From Rapana venosa (taxonomy: Eukaryota; Mollusca; Gastropoda; Neogastropoda; Muricidae), in contig CM054167.1 of the NCBI GenBank assembly GCA_028751875.1, forward strand, positions 19,990,059 to 20,054,058: a stretch of 64,000 bases of DNA, given 5' to 3'. Of the stretch, positions 9,075-20,858 are shown piece by piece (positions within the stretch are counted from its first letter, which is position 1; each line of letters opens with the position of its first letter). The notes beneath the pieces were generated by a model, which searched no databases, had not been told where the DNA came from, and worked only from the letters and a program-made list of their open reading frames with translations. The translations under genes and the position numbers were made by a program.

Positions 9075-9424
9075 CTACACGAAATGGTCTATTCTTCCAA
9101 AAGGTGGAACTGGGGTTTTTTTTGTTTTTTTTTTATACCACTTTAAGTCACGAGATTTCTCTGTGTAAAATTCGGGCTGCTCTCCCCGGGGAGAGCGCGT
9201 CGCCACAAGAGCAGCGCCACCCTTTTAAATATGCGTGCAAGATGTTTACATGCATTCGCACAGGGGGCCTCAATTATAGTATCATCCGAAAGACTTTTAC
9301 ATTCAGCTCGATTTTCTCGTCAAACTGGGAAGCCCTGCGCTGGGAATCGAACCCAGAGCCTCACAGTTTACTTGTTAGGCAGATGAATGTCTTAACCACC
9401 CTGACACTTGCCTTCTTTTTATAA
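9075..9424 (-). mobile_element. tRNA-derived SINE, variant body
   Basis: The minus-strand head has TGGTTAAGACATTC (A-box-like) and GGGTTCGATTCCCAG (B box; plus strand 9338-9352). The body shares TCGGATGATAC and CCCCCTGTGCGAATGC with the 27395 copy, then departs into a segment with a CTCTCCCCGGGGAGAG palindrome (9181-9196). The T-rich tract near 9115-9135 is internal. Only the head half is the same as in other copies. Confidence 0.75.
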
Positions 9425-9425
9425 G

Positions 9426-9910
9426 TTTGTAGCCGGGTAGACACACGGCTACACTTAACTTAGATTCAAACAGCCAAACCTTAGATTCAAACAGCCAAAC
9501 CGATACTAGCCTTGTGGTCAATATATATTCAGTTTTCTCAACTCTATGTAAACTCATTATTATGCTGAGGATATATTTATATTTTTATATTTAGTATATT
9601 ATCTAAATAGTTTATTTTCCAATATTCTGAATGTTGTCTAAATAATTCTTTTAGTCATTCAATAATAGGGCCCCAGTTATCTCCCTTAAATGTGAGCTTG
9701 GTCTGATCTAGCAAAGAAAATCAATAATAATAACTTTATTAAGTCATATTGTTTGCTCATATTCATGGATATGATTGTTGAAGTATTGATCTTGACTCGA
9801 TTCATTTCAACCACAATGAGAGTTCTCTATTTTGTTGTAAATCAATATTTTTCGTCTATTGGTATAGGTACTGTATGTATTCAAATATTAACTGCTAGAA
9901 AAGCAGTTCT
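9426..9910. repeat. Dispersed repeat R, copy 1
   Basis: An AT-rich non-coding repeat that recurs inverted at 16009-16475, as a short direct piece at 14818-14878, and in degraded form at 63715-64000. It begins with a hairpin-forming GTAGCCG...CGGCTAC and an in-tandem AGATTCAAACAGCCAAACC pair (9461-9499). Diagnostic internal text: AGGGCCCCAGTTATCTCCC and TTGGTATAGGTACTGTA. No ORF and no recognised class. Confidence 0.75.
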
Positions 9911-10300
9911 AATTTTTATTTAAGGAATCTTTAATAAATCATAATTATTGTGCGATTGAAGAACATGTGTAATAAACTCTATTTAGATCAATAAAACAGC
10001 TCATATTAATTAGTAGTAGATTGTAAGGCGTAAGTTGTACACAATGTGCCATCCCCGCTAAATTTTAGCTAACCGCCATTTCCTTGTTGTAAACAATTTT
10101 GACTTGTCGAACTAAATTTCTAACAAATGCAGACCTAAAAATAAAAATGTATGGTATGTTTTTGGGGTTTTTTGTTATGAATAAATATAAGATTGGAAGA
10201 TGTTAGTATGGATAATTTGAGTATTATGAGATCGTTATATTTTAAGACCTGACGAACACTTAAAGAAGCATGCTATGGGTGCAAGCAGACCGAAACTGTG
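9911..10300. other. AT-rich stretch, nothing identified
   Basis: No open frame of interest, repeat match within the window or structured RNA noted. It may be the remaining part of repeat R. Confidence 0.6.
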
Positions 10301-10948
10301 TTTTTCCACTCACTCACTCACTCATCCCTTGGCCGGACGACCGTTGGGGTACCCGCAGGGAAGCTGCAAGAGGACCGCCAATGGTTCTGTCCCCTGGGCT
10401 GCCTTCAGGAGGGGTTTGGTACAGTGAGTAGGCCGGTCCACTCCTATGATGTGGATATCCAGCTTTTGCGTGGTTGTCCCCCTCCTTGCTCCTTCCACCA
10501 TTCCCTGCAGGACAGTCTTTTGAACAGGCTGTTATGCCTTGTTGTGTGGGCCAAACCACTTCATTTCCCTCACGTTTTGACTGTATCTTAGTCAATGGTT
10601 CATGTTTGCTGCCAAGGCCAGTGCCCTCGATCTGCTGCAGACGTAGTTCATTGGGTTTTGTGGCGGTCTCTGTAGGTGATGTTCAGGATCCGCCGCCTGA
10701 AGCACTTCATCTCAAAGTCTTGAATGCGACGTTCTAAATCGGCAGTAAGTGAGTCCATGCTTCACAGCTGTACAAGGCAATGATGGACGATGCCATGTAG
10801 AGTCTGACCTTATGTGGGTTCTGATGTTGTGAGTTTTCTCCACACTTTCGCCAGCTTAGTCATGGAGGAGAGTGCCACAGCAAGTCTGATCTTCACCTCT
10901 TTGTGCTCGTGCCTTTTCTTTGGTGAACTGATCCAAGGTACTTGAAAG

Positions 10949-11278
10949 TTATTCCCACTCCTCTAGTGTCTCGCCACACATCTTGATGCTGGTGGGAGTG
11001 GTCGTTGGGTGGTACTGTTCCACTAGGATCTTGCTCTTTTCCATGCTGATCTCCATACCGTGCATTGGCTGATGTTTTCCAAGTCTGGTGGTGAGATCCT
11101 GGAGTTCTTCATCACTGCGGCCCATGATATCAATATCGTCTGCGAATCGAAGATTGCAGACTGGCCTTCCTCCTATTGTGTTTGTGGGTCTTGAAGTCAA
11201 GGAGGCCTCCTGCATGATGTTCTCCAGCAACACGTTGAAAAGAACGGGTGGATAGCGGTCAGCCTTGTCGAACACCAA
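10949..11278 (-). pseudogene. RTE reverse transcriptase, palm/finger fragment
   Basis: A 109-codon frame with VLFNVLLENIMQEA, IGGRPVCNLRFADDIDIMG (the catalytic Asp pair) and HGMEISMEKSKI. The same text pattern occurs in the RTE at 24081-24944. The preceding frame (11197-11421) supplies the region upstream, so a frameshift near 11250 breaks the gene. Confidence 0.8.
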
Positions 11279-12418
11279 CTGAAGTCCGGAAGAACTTCCC
11301 CGATTTCTCCACCCATGAGGACTGCACTGTGGGAGCTGTCATACAGCGCCTGGATGACTTGAATCAGTCCTCGTCGAAGCTTTAGTCCTCTCATGACTTT
11401 CCACAGAGCTTCTTGCCACACTCGGTCGAAGCCTTCCTTGAAGTCAAAGAAAGTTTGTTGTAGAGCTGTGAGCTGAAGTTTGAGATGCCTTCTCTATGAC
11501 CATTCTGATGTAGAAGATCTTTCGACATGCTTCGCCTGGTCCTGAATCCTGCCTGTTCTTCTATAGGATTTCCTTCTGCTTGTGGTTTCAAGTCTGTTCA
11601 AGGCAATGCTAGCATAACTTTTGCTTGGATGGGCTTATCAGACAGATTGGTTTCTGTATTTTTTTGGCACTTCTTCAGGACTCCCACTTTGGAAGTGAAC
11701 TATGTGGATTGGGGTCCACTGTTCAGGCCACTCTTTGCTGGTCAGATGCGTTGGCATATGATTGTTAATGCCTTGATCATCTCTGGGCCTCCGTTCTTGA
11801 TGAGCTCAGCCGGATGTTTGTCCAATCCCTGGTGACCTTGCCTCCATTCAGGGATCTTACTTGCTTCTTCTACCTCCTTCCGCCCAGCACCCTGGTGGTG
11901 CTTTCAGGATCTGATGGTCTGGGATCTTGCTCGTGAAAGGATTGATCGGATCAGCTCCTTCAGCTTTAAGTTGTACATGTCTCTCAATATTCTGTCCATC
12001 TCTTCATGATAGTGGCGCTCTCTGTAAGGGACTTACCCCTCTTTGCTTCAATAACGGGGTCTTTGGCTGCTGGGACCTTGGTATAACCTTGATGGTCTGT
12101 ACGCCTCTTTGCTTGTCTCCTTTTGCCATTGCACTTCTCAACCTGAGCATTGTTTCTGAATCCAGTTCCCCCTTGCCTCAGTCATCTTTTTCTTGATTCA
12201 CCTGTTGACTGTTCTATACTCTTCGGCCGTTTCTTCTGGGTTTTTTGTTCTTCACTGGCTTTAGCTCCCTACATTGGTCGACAAGGTCCAGGATATCGTT
12301 GGTAACCCACGCTGGTTCTTTTTCCTCTCTTCCCCAAGGAATATCCAGCGCTGTCCCTCCTGAATGGTCTTGCAGAAAGGTCTCAGTGAAGGTAGTTTGA
12401 TTTCAACTTGTAGGAAAT

Positions 12419-12985
12419 TCAATGCTGCAAATCCTGTGCCCGCCTATCTCCAGCTTTACAGATTTCAGGCGACTTCGGGGTCCCTTCAGCTTTTCCATTG
12501 ATCGCGCTAACGCGGGATTTCTCTTCTGGTTCGTTGGTCTCAGCTTGATCTGTAGGGTCCATGAGTACCATGTCCGTGTCACTGCCAATATCAGCGCCAG
12601 GGAAACTTCCTTGTCTGGGCTTTGTTGATGCTCGACTTAAATCGATTGGGGGGCCAAGAATGTAGTCAATCTGGTTATGTGTCTTTTCCATTGGTGAGTG
12701 CCACGTCCGTCTCTTCTTGATTCTTGTGGGGTATAAGGTGGTTGGCGACAGTAAAGATTGTGTTGCTTGCGAATTCCAAAATCTGAGACCTCTATCATAG
12801 TGTCGTCCACGCCAAAACGGCCTACTGTCCCCTGGCCATTGGTCATAAGCGTCAGGTCCCATCTTGGCATCCCCAGTCGCCCTGGATTCACGAGGAAAGT
12901 CCTTCTTGGAGTTGATTTGATTGCGCTCTCCAAATCTTCGTAGAAACACTCGATTGCACATCATCGTAGTCTGATGTTGGTGCAT
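12419..12985 (-). pseudogene. RTE endonuclease fragment
   Basis: A 188-codon frame contains THNQIDYILGPP and a following FPGADIGSDTDMVLM segment. The latter is the usual SDH active-site triplet of APE-type endonucleases with His replaced by Thr, so the copy is likely inactive. In living elements this domain nicks target DNA to prime reverse transcription. The N-terminal part of the domain is in other frames upstream (13372-12990). Confidence 0.75.
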
Positions 12986-13520
12986 AGACTTGTATGTTGG
13001 TCATGTTGGTGGTTTTGCTGCGAAACACACATGGAGATCAGTCTGCTGAGATTGGGGGACACTGGATGACAGTTAGTCATCTTCTTGTTGACCAAAAATC
13101 CTACTTCCGGTTGTGTTTGGAGTCATCCCCACTTATACCAAAGTTTGTGATCTTCTTCTGTAAGTTTCGCCGAATCCGACCCAACGGACTTCGGCCAGTC
13201 CAAGTAATGTCCCATCGTATCTTTCGAAGTTCATGGTTAGCTCTGGAGCTTCCACATGCATGCAAGGTACGGATGTTCCATGTAACCAATGATGGTCCTT
13301 TTCAGCCTGGAGTTTTGATCGCCTGTTGTTTGCGTCCCATATCTTTCCACCCTTCCATCCAGGAAGCTCCAATGGAAGGCGCAGTTGTTGGTATTCCGGG
13401 CCTCAACCATCCGTCATGTCTTTTCCTGCAGTGTTTGTCCCAGGTAGGTATTTTCTGTGGGCGTGGATTGCTTGGCGGCGCCCATCTCACCTCTCCAAGC
13501 TGCTATTTCCCATAGCTGGG

Positions 13521-14817
13521 GATTTTGGGTCGGTTATCTCCTCCGCACTGAGACAGGTGTACTGGGCTACAGGTTACCAGTACAGAGGAACACCTCTGAC
13601 TCTGACTATGTTTTTCACACAACTGGTATTTAAAAAAAAAAAAAAAAAAAAAAAATAAAAAAAAAAAAAAAAAAAAAAATGAACATCTCCTCCATGGACA
13701 ACTGTGGGTTTAATAATATGTTTATATGATATACAAACTGTGGTGCATATCCTTCTTTTTATAGTCCATAAGGTACTTAGTTTTTGTTGAAGTTAATGTT
13801 TTTATTTCCGAAAGTTATAGTGTGCAGCTGTTAAAGTGTAATCTAGTCGGTTTTATTCGCTAATATTTGCAGTCAAATGATTTTTTTGCAAAATGCAATA
13901 ATGCATCTTAATGCTTAATATTTCTAGTTTTAATTTTGATATATAATATGTCTAGTTTTTCGTTACGCGGACAGCAAGAAAACCACCACTGAAGCTGCAG
14001 GAGAAAACACAAAATCTCCTCACCTTTGGGCCAAATCAGCCAAAACGATCGCAGTGTGGGTGGCGCTGTCATTTGCAGTTCGCTCGCGTGGCAGGAATAT
14101 ATAGAGGGGGGAAGGAGAGAACGCGGGATGCTAGGCTACAGGCCAATACAGGCACACACCGGTAATAAAAATGGACACTTTTTCCCTGTTTTTCTAATTG
14201 CTCATTTTATTCATACCGCACGTACTAAGGCATCCACAGAAAATAAAAACCACTTTTTGTGAAACCACAAGCCCCCCTCACTCAAAACTCAGGACAATAG
14301 GAACAAATTTGGTAGGTTTGAACTTTTTAAATTTTTTCAGCAAACACTGTACCCCCTCAGTCCCTTCTCGTCCGCTAGCTGCCTCACCGCAATATGCATG
14401 GCGCGGGTCAACGCCGTAGGAACACAGCCAATCCCCCATTCCATATCATTCTTCTCACTTTCTCATCACTACCTGGTGTTCACTATGGCCTCACACCCAA
14501 AAACAAGTACACAGTGCCTTATTTCATACTGTAAAAAATCTGTGAAAGCCAACAAACAGTTTTCTCACTCACACTCTATAGAAGATACTACATGACCCCC
14601 CAAGTTATTACCGGTGTGTAGCCCAAGGAAGGCAGGGAGAGAGAGAGAGGGAGAGAGAGAGAGAGAGAGAAGAGAGACCATTCACTCACACAGCAGTAGA
14701 TGGCTGAATAAAGAGGTGATAACCAAAGCTGCTGTCTTCCACTGAGTCTTCTTTTGCCTGGTTGCTGTATACCAATACCACTCATTCCCCCTACCCTGCC
14801 TCTACCTTGCCCCTCGG
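13521..14817. other. No gene; A-run, GA tract, unassigned sequence
   Basis: Contains an A-rich run (13629-13679), a GA tract (about 14636-14675) and a coding-poor stretch between. Short frames carry no recognisable domain. The A-run lies at the 5' side of the minus-strand RTE element, so it is not that element's tail. Confidence 0.6.
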
Positions 14818-14878
14818 ATTTTTCGTCTATTGGTATGTACTGTAAGTAATTCAAATATTAACTGCTAGAAAGCCAGAA
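14818..14878. repeat. Repeat R fragment, direct orientation
   Basis: TTTTTCGTCTATTGGTA, GTACTGTA and CAAATATTAACTGCTAGAAA match the inner end of copy 1 (9848-9905). It abuts the 5' side of the RTE fragment at 14879. Confidence 0.75.
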
Positions 14879-16008
14879 CGTATTTATCGATTTTAAGAAT
14901 GCATTTGACAGGTGTGCATGCAGCTTTGTGGCACAATGAACTTGTACGCATCATGCAAACCTGATCAGAGTCAAACAAACAGCTGTACCGCGGAGCCACA
15001 GTGCAGTGTAACTACAACAACAACATTGGAGAATGGTTTTCGAACAACGTTTGGGTAAGCATGGGCTGTCTATTCTCACCCACCCTTTTCAACATCTCCT
15101 ATGAGAGAATCATGGCTGATGCACTGGAACATCATGAAGGAACAGCCAGCAAGGGGCAGAACGATCACAACCTCCCTTCGGCAGAAGACATTGATGGAAT
15201 AGCAGGATCAGAAAAAAGAAGCTTGCCAGCCTACAGAACACTTGGATAAGGCCTCCAAAACAAACGCATGGAAATCAGGGCAGAGAAGACCAAAAACGAT
15301 GACTAAAAACACCCAACGCATTAGCACTGATATCAGGGTTAATGACCAGAAGCTTGAAACAGTTTCAAAGCTTCAAAGTACCTGGAGCCCCCCCATTGTA
15401 ATCCGACCAGGGATCCTAGCCAGAAAGTAGTACCAGGACTGCAACAGACAATAACACTTTGTCAAAACTAAACAAACTAACACCATCTGGAGAGATAAGA
15501 ATAACTCACTTATCTCCAAGATCAGACTAATGCGCTCCCTTGTCAAATCCATATTTCCAGTATGCCTGTGAAACATGGACCCTGACTGCAGATTTGGAGA
15601 AAAGAGTACAGGCAGGTGGAGATGAGCTGGCTTTCGGAGAACTCCTTGGCATCTCCTACAAAGACCACATAAGCAACGAAAGCGTGCATAACAGAATCCA
15701 CAAAACCATTGGACCCATTGAGAACCTTCTAACGATCGTGAAAAAGCGTAAACTTAAGTGTTATGGGCATGTCCACAAGATCCCCAAGAATTACAAAGAC
15801 AGTTTTGCAAGGCCTGGTCCAAGGGGAAGAAGAAGAGGCAGACCAAAGGAAGAGCTGGGAAAAAAGGGATAACAGCAGTGGAATGGACAGAGGCCTAGAA
15901 CTCAACAAAACCCTGAGAAAGGCAGAACAGAGAGAATAATGGAGGGAACTGGTTCTGAGTCTTTGAGGGTGCCCCAAACGGTTCGCAGACTACGGACAGA
16001 TAGATAGA
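14879..16008 (+). mobile_element. 5'-truncated RTE LINE
   Basis: A plus-strand relative of the element at 23411-26045. Text such as NNNIGEWFSNN, MGCLFSPTLFNI, ERIMADALEHHEG and SAEDIDGIAGSEK (14999-15215) covers the RT palm, in which the YADD/FADD motif reads AED, so the catalytic site is lost. The C-terminal part (15540-15872) has CETWTLTADLEKRVQA, LLGISYKDHISNESVHNRI and RGRRRGRPKE. The end is a GATA-rich tail near 15999-16015. Confidence 0.85.
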
Positions 16009-16475
16009 TATATAGACAGTACCTATACCAATAACGAAAAATATTGATTTTACAACAAAATAGAGAACTCCATTTGTGGTTGAAATGAATCGAGTCAAGA
16101 TTCAATTCCTTCAACAAATCATATCATGAGGATACTGGACAAACATTGGGAAATTGACTAAGATTAACAGTTGTTATTATTAATGATTTTCTTTGCTAGA
16201 AGATCAACCAAGCTCACATTTAAGGGAGATAACTGGGGCCCCTATTAATTGAATGACAAAAAAGAATTATTTAGACAACATCAGAATATTGGAAAAAAGA
16301 ACTATTTAATAATAAACTAAATAATAAAGATATAAAATATATCCTAGCATTAATAATGAGTTTAGCATAGAGTGAGCAAACTGAATATATAGTGACCACT
16401 AGGCTCGTATCGGTTTGGCTGTTTGAATCTAAGTTAAGTGTAGCCGTGTGGTCTACCCGGCTACAAGTTTAAAAT
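16009..16475. repeat. Repeat R, inverted copy
   Basis: The reverse complement matches 9430-9862, including GGGAGATAACTGGGGCCCCT (16223-16242) and the CCGGCTAC hairpin end. With 14818-14878 this places inverted R sequence on the two sides of the RTE fragment. Confidence 0.75.
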
Positions 16476-16944
16476 CGTTTATTTAAAAAAGAACTTTAAT
16501 CCCAGTTTCCATAACTACTCCTTGTTAGGGTTGGGGGTGCGGCATTTACTGATTTAACTAGGCTACAGTTAAACAAAACAAACAAAATTCGCGTTTGAAC
16601 AAAATGTTCATAATATATGAAAAACCGAAGTACAACGATCATTGTAACATAGTAAATGTTTTCATAGTAACAGCTCAGCAGGTAACTTAGGTTGCGCCAC
16701 AGTTGCTGTCAGACTGTGTTGCCTTGCAACCTTGTCTCATAGCATCTGGAACTGTAAACAAATGCCGAATTTGGTAGGCCCCACGGTATCTTGAAAATTG
16801 GCTTCAGCTTGATAAACTCCCTGCCCACCTTCACTTGGCAGCCTATCAATGGCAATTTCAAGGCACACAGGGACAACACTTGTTTTGTTGGTTGCTACTT
16901 GGCGTAAGCTAGCCTATCACTCTGCGTTTCGTCATGTAAATTAT
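16476..16944. other. Unassigned sequence
   Basis: No gene or repeat recognised. Confidence 0.5.
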
Positions 16945-17035
16945 AGTCCCACAGAGATCAGTTCCTCCTCGCCCTGTCTTTTCACTCTCTAACACCTCCA
17001 CTTACACTATAATAAACCGTCATCAAGCATAGCTT
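16945..17035 (+). mobile_element. Short L2/CR1-like RT fragment
   Basis: About 90 bases match 18670-18758, the region just after the GVPQGS-type box (CCCACAGAGATCAGTTC, CTTTTCACTCTCTA and AATAAACCGTCATCAA). It is an isolated remnant. Confidence 0.6.
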
Positions 17036-17662
17036 TTTGCCTTTCTTAAACCCTGACCAGAACAAAAAATCAATCATTCTCGGAGGCAGTGATATTACTG
17101 CGTATGGCGCTGAATCAGAAGGCTAGGCTACCTCCCTTGGAGACTGCTATTTAAGTTTTCATCTACGCACTTGCGCGCATTTGAAATCTTTTTTTTCCCG
17201 GTGCAAAAAATATATATCTCAAGTTTAGCATCTTCTTTAAAGTATGTCAAAGATCTAGGGTAATTTACTGCAGCTTAAATTTTTTTTTTATCCTTGTTTC
17301 TTTTATAACATGCCATAGTGAGGAGATGACAGTCTAGTCACGAAAGGCTTGTTGCAAACAAGCTTTTTTTGACCTGTGACAGGCAGTCATGCTGGTCCTT
17401 TTTCAGGATATCCAGTATGAATAGCATTTTCCTCTTTATAAAAAAAAAATTCAAGAAATCACCAAACGGAATACCATTTAAAATGCAGAGAAAAAATCAT
17501 CGATGATGGATTTTGTATAACACCACCAAGGCAACACACACGCACCACGCGCGCGCGGATCACGCGCACAACCGTGAGGGCAAATTTTTTAGAAGTGTTA
17601 AACTTAATCTTTTACCCTCAATAAGGACAGTTTGAACTTAACTTCATACACACAAACACTCA

Positions 17663-17699
<37 letters not shown>

Positions 17700-18319
17700 A
17701 CACACAACACACACACAGCGCGCTTGCTTCCTTGCCTGATGGTGGATGGCTTGAGAACTACAAAAAAAGCATTTGATCACTTATTCAATGTACCATCTGC
17801 AAAAACAGTTTTTACTTTCACTCTCTCAGCACATCACAAACACACACGCATACATGTATGCACACACGCGCGCGCACAACACACACAACACACACACAAC
17901 ACACCACTCACTAATCTTGGATGTGGCCTACCTGTTAGTAAGCCAGAGAACCCGTCTGCAGGAAGAGCCTGCCTACCAGGCTAGGTCTGTGCTTGCACCA
18001 AATGCTCCTGTTGCAAACTGAGCTTGCCATTGTAGGCGGCTACTGCATCTGATCTACTCAATCCTGCTGTGGAACCATTCTAGTGTCAATGTAGCAACCT
18101 GCCTGGGCAATAAAGTTGTGCAGCAATGCAATTCAAATCATTCACGCGCATCAACTGAGCACAAATATCAAATTTATAAACACAACACACTTAGGTGTGA
18201 AGCAAGAGAGAGAGGGGGGAGGAGGAGAGAGGGAGAAAGAGAAAGAGAGTGTGTGTGCGTGTGTGTGTGAAGAAGAATCAGAAAGTATTTATTGCCATAA
18301 AAGGCAATAATTTATGTTA
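17036..18319. other. No gene; CA and GA/GT microsatellites
   Basis: Contains CA tracts (about 17640-17720 and 17840-17912), CGCG-rich patches near 17525-17570, and a GA then GT tract at about 18205-18270. Open frames follow the repeats. No domain is recognised. Confidence 0.6.
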
Positions 18320-18982
18320 ATTAAGTCCTTGAAAAATTTGTTCTGAAACAACTCAACAGCCATCTTCATTCCAACAATGTCCTTCCCCCCTTTTCAGTCT
18401 GCCTATTGTGCCAACTACCGCTCGGAAACCACCCTAGTCCACACCTTAAACACGCTTCTGCATGTTTCTTACTCAGGAAAAGTCTCCCTTCTCACTCTCC
18501 TAGACTTATCTGCAGCCTTCCACACTATAGATCACTCAATTCTTCTCTACGGTCTCCAAAACACGTTTGGTATTAAAGACACAGCCCTCACCTAGTTCAG
18601 TTCATACCTTACAGGCTGATTCCACACAGTTACAGGAAATTAGATTCAATCAACCCCTGCCAAACTGGAATGTGAAGTCCCACAGAGATCAGTTCTCGGC
18701 CCTGTTCTTTTCACTCTCTACACTGCTCCACTTTCACGTATAATAAACCGTCATCAAATCAGCCATCATGTTTATGCAGACGACTCTCAGATTCTTAGCA
18801 GTGAAACTCCTGAAAATCTGCCTTATCTCTTGACAAATATGTCCTACTGCCTTCAAGATATCCAAAATTGGATGAAACAAAACAAGTTACAGCTAAATGC
18901 AGATAAAACTGAAGCCATGCTTCAATAGAATTCGGCAATATGTCTTTCCCTTTATCCACTGCAGTGAAATATCTAGGGGTAG
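18320..18982 (+). mobile_element. L2/CR1-like LINE, upstream half
   Basis: RT-coding sequence with YRSETTLVHTLNTLL, LLTLLDLSAAFHTIDHSILL (the catalytic Asp in LDLSAAF), a damaged VPQRSVLGPVLFTLY box near 18675-18720, and a YADDSQILS motif near 18770-18795, then LQLNADKTEAML. Premature stops and frame changes occur (e.g. near 18595). The text breaks after ATCTAGGGGTAG (18971-18982) and resumes at 20859 after the 1.88-kb insertion. Confidence 0.85.
18377..18595 (+). pseudogene. L2/CR1-like RT N-terminal fragment
   Basis: A 72-codon frame containing LLTLLDLSAAFHTIDHSILL, the motif A region. It ends at an in-frame stop where the family normally reads LTWF. The adjoining frames continue the domain. 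It is part of the split LINE and not an independent gene. Confidence 0.75.
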
Positions 18983-19021
18983 GGTTTTTTTTGTTTTTTT
19001 GTTTTTTGTTGTTGTTTTTTT

Positions 19022-19433
19022 ACTTTCGAATACGTTCTTTATTGAACACTCAGACAGCAGTAAATTTTTGTCTGTCATATGAGCAAAAATGTGTTGCACC
19101 GCCATTCAATGCCTTACAAGTCAGACCTAGCACATCTGACTTTGATTGTGGGAGAAAAGGCAGGAGGCCTGACCAAGAAGGCAGGAAATAGACAAGAAGG
19201 AGGTAGCAGGAAAAAGAAGGAATAAAGCTGACATAAAGAGAGGGATAGAAAAGAGGCATTTGCTAGGAAAGATGTCGTAGAAGGTATTCATACTTAAAGG
19301 CCGTGGCATCCCCACGGGGAAGAACAACAAATCTAAGCGCAAGAACAAGATTAGTGTGGCTACACCATGTCACATAGCACCATACCCTCCATTGTGTCTA
19401 ACCTACGTCATCTGATAGCATATATCATTTCCC
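19022..19433. repeat. Direct repeat unit 1 within the insertion
   Basis: Nearly identical to 19758-20181 (offset 736), starting ACTTTCGAATACGTTCTTTA and ending after ATACCCTCCATTGTGT. The ends are not TG...CA, so these are not LTRs. Confidence 0.85.
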
Positions 19434-19757
19434 CAGAGTTTGTGTGAGTACACTCCTTTTTTTCTTTTCAAATGCCTTTCCTTTTCCTTTTCTGTTTCTG
19501 TTTCTCTTTGCTGAGATAAAAAGCTGCCTGAGAGATATGTACAGGCATGTGCAGATGAGAGAAAGTGTTGACAATGTTTTCAGTGTATGGGTGGCTTGGC
19601 AACAATTGTGAATCATTTGGTTTGGGTTTGTTGTTAAGAAAACAAGGTTAGCATGGATTTAAAATCTTTTTAAAACAGGTGAGCACAAAAGCAGAAGGAG
19701 CAGAAAAAGGGTATTCAGTTGTTTCGAAAATTATAGCACCTTCCAAAAGAGAAGGTA

Positions 19758-20181
19758 ACTTTCGAATACGTTCTTTACTGAACACTCAGACAGCAGTAAA
19801 TTTTCGTCTGTCATATGAGCAAAAATGTGTTGCACCGCCATTCAATGCCTTACAAGTCAGACCTAGCACATCTGACTTTGATTGTGGGAGAAAAGGCAGG
19901 AGGCTTGACCAAGAAGGCAGGAAATAGACAAGAAGGGGGTAACGTGGAAAAGAAGGAATAAAGCTGACATAAAGAGAGGGCTAGAAAAGAGGCATTTGCT
20001 AACAAAGAATTTCCAGAAGGTGAAGATTGTTGATGCATACTAACAGACCCGTATCTTCCACGGAGAAGAACAACAAATCTAAGCGCAAGAACAAGATGAT
20101 GTGGCCCACACCATGTCCACATAGCACCATACCCTCCATTGTGTTCATAACCTACTTCATCTGCTAGCAGATTTCATTTCC
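19758..20181. repeat. Direct repeat unit 2 within the insertion
   Basis: Second copy of the 412-base unit. It differs from unit 1 by scattered substitutions and short indels, mainly around 20015-20060. The 324-base spacer between units has no recognised content. Confidence 0.85.
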
Positions 20182-20858
20182 ACCATAGTCAGTTGTACAT
20201 TGTTTTTTTGTTGGGTTTTTTGTTTGTTTGTTTTTTGGGGGGTTGTTTGTTTGTTTTGGGGGTGTTTTTTTGTTTTGTTTTTGTTTTTTGGATTCAACTC
20301 TCTTTGTTAGGGAACTACGGAAGGGGCATGGCAAGTTATTATAATGAGTGTGATAATGGATGAAAGAAAGGAAAGTTAACATTACCACACATACACTAGA
20401 GCAAAAACTAAACCCAGACAGTTGTAAATCACTCCTCCACATCTTTAGAAATGCACACAACAGCACACACTAGAGCAACTATAAACCCAGGCGATTGTCC
20501 ACTGCAGCTGAATATCAATAGAACACAGGCAGCAGTTCACACTGGGGCAGTCATTGCTCCAGACAGTAGGTAAGATAAGAGAGAAAGGTTGTTCATGTTT
20601 AAAAAAAAAGGAAAAAAGACACCCTCTCTCCCCCTTCCCAAGCAAAAAGATTTGGGGTTCTAGGGGTTTATTGTTTATTGTTTGTTTATTTTTGGTTGTT
20701 TTTTTTGGCCAATGAAGAGCTAGAGAGGCGTGTGAAGCACTCACTTAAAAAAAAATTTTAATTAAAAAAGAAGGGGAAAAAAGAGACCCCCCCCCCCCCC
20801 CCCCAAAAGATGGTGCTCTTGACCTATATGCAACTGAGGCCACACACACACACACAAA

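Larger units (their letters stand above)
10302..13520 (-). mobile_element. Near full-length but decayed RTE LINE
   Basis: On the minus strand, domains appear in the order EN-RT-C-terminus. EN: TWNIRTLHACG (about 13285-13255), HNQIDYIL and FPGADIGSD (about 12680-12580). RT: EEQAGFRTRRS (about 11570-11535), VWQEALWKVMRGL (about 11420-11380), NLRFADDIDIMG (about 11155-11120). C-terminus: KTVLQGMVEGA near 10530-10500, ending RVPQRS before a (GTGA)n tail at 10302-10322. Many frameshifts separate the pieces. The canonical GVRQGC box is damaged (here near 11280). No TSD was recognised. Confidence 0.85.
18983..20858 (-). mobile_element. 1.88-kb unclassified insertion with 12-bp TSD
   Basis: ATCTAGGGGTAG is present at 18971-18982 and 20859-20870, and the LINE reading frame continues on the far side, so the intervening 1,876 bases are an insertion. 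A T-rich edge at 18985-19020 would be an A-rich tail on the minus strand, suggesting retroposition. The interior has two direct 412-base units, a second A-rich tract (20200-20290), a C run (about 20787-20804) and no protein domain. A possible relative of part of the unit lies inverted near 45360-45425. Confidence 0.7.

Noticed and set aside
11527..12196. Plus-strand frames of 60-110 codons opposite the RTE element
   Set aside because: They are antisense shadows of the minus-strand RT and endonuclease coding sequence.
17724..18021. Possible small gene with a CA-rich centre
   Set aside because: Two overlapping frames are equally open and both pass through CA microsatellite; no domain or splice support.
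19022..20181. Short LTR retrotransposon with 412-bp LTRs
   Set aside because: Repeat ends are not TG...CA, no primer-binding site or polypurine tract is visible, and the target duplication lies outside a larger unit.
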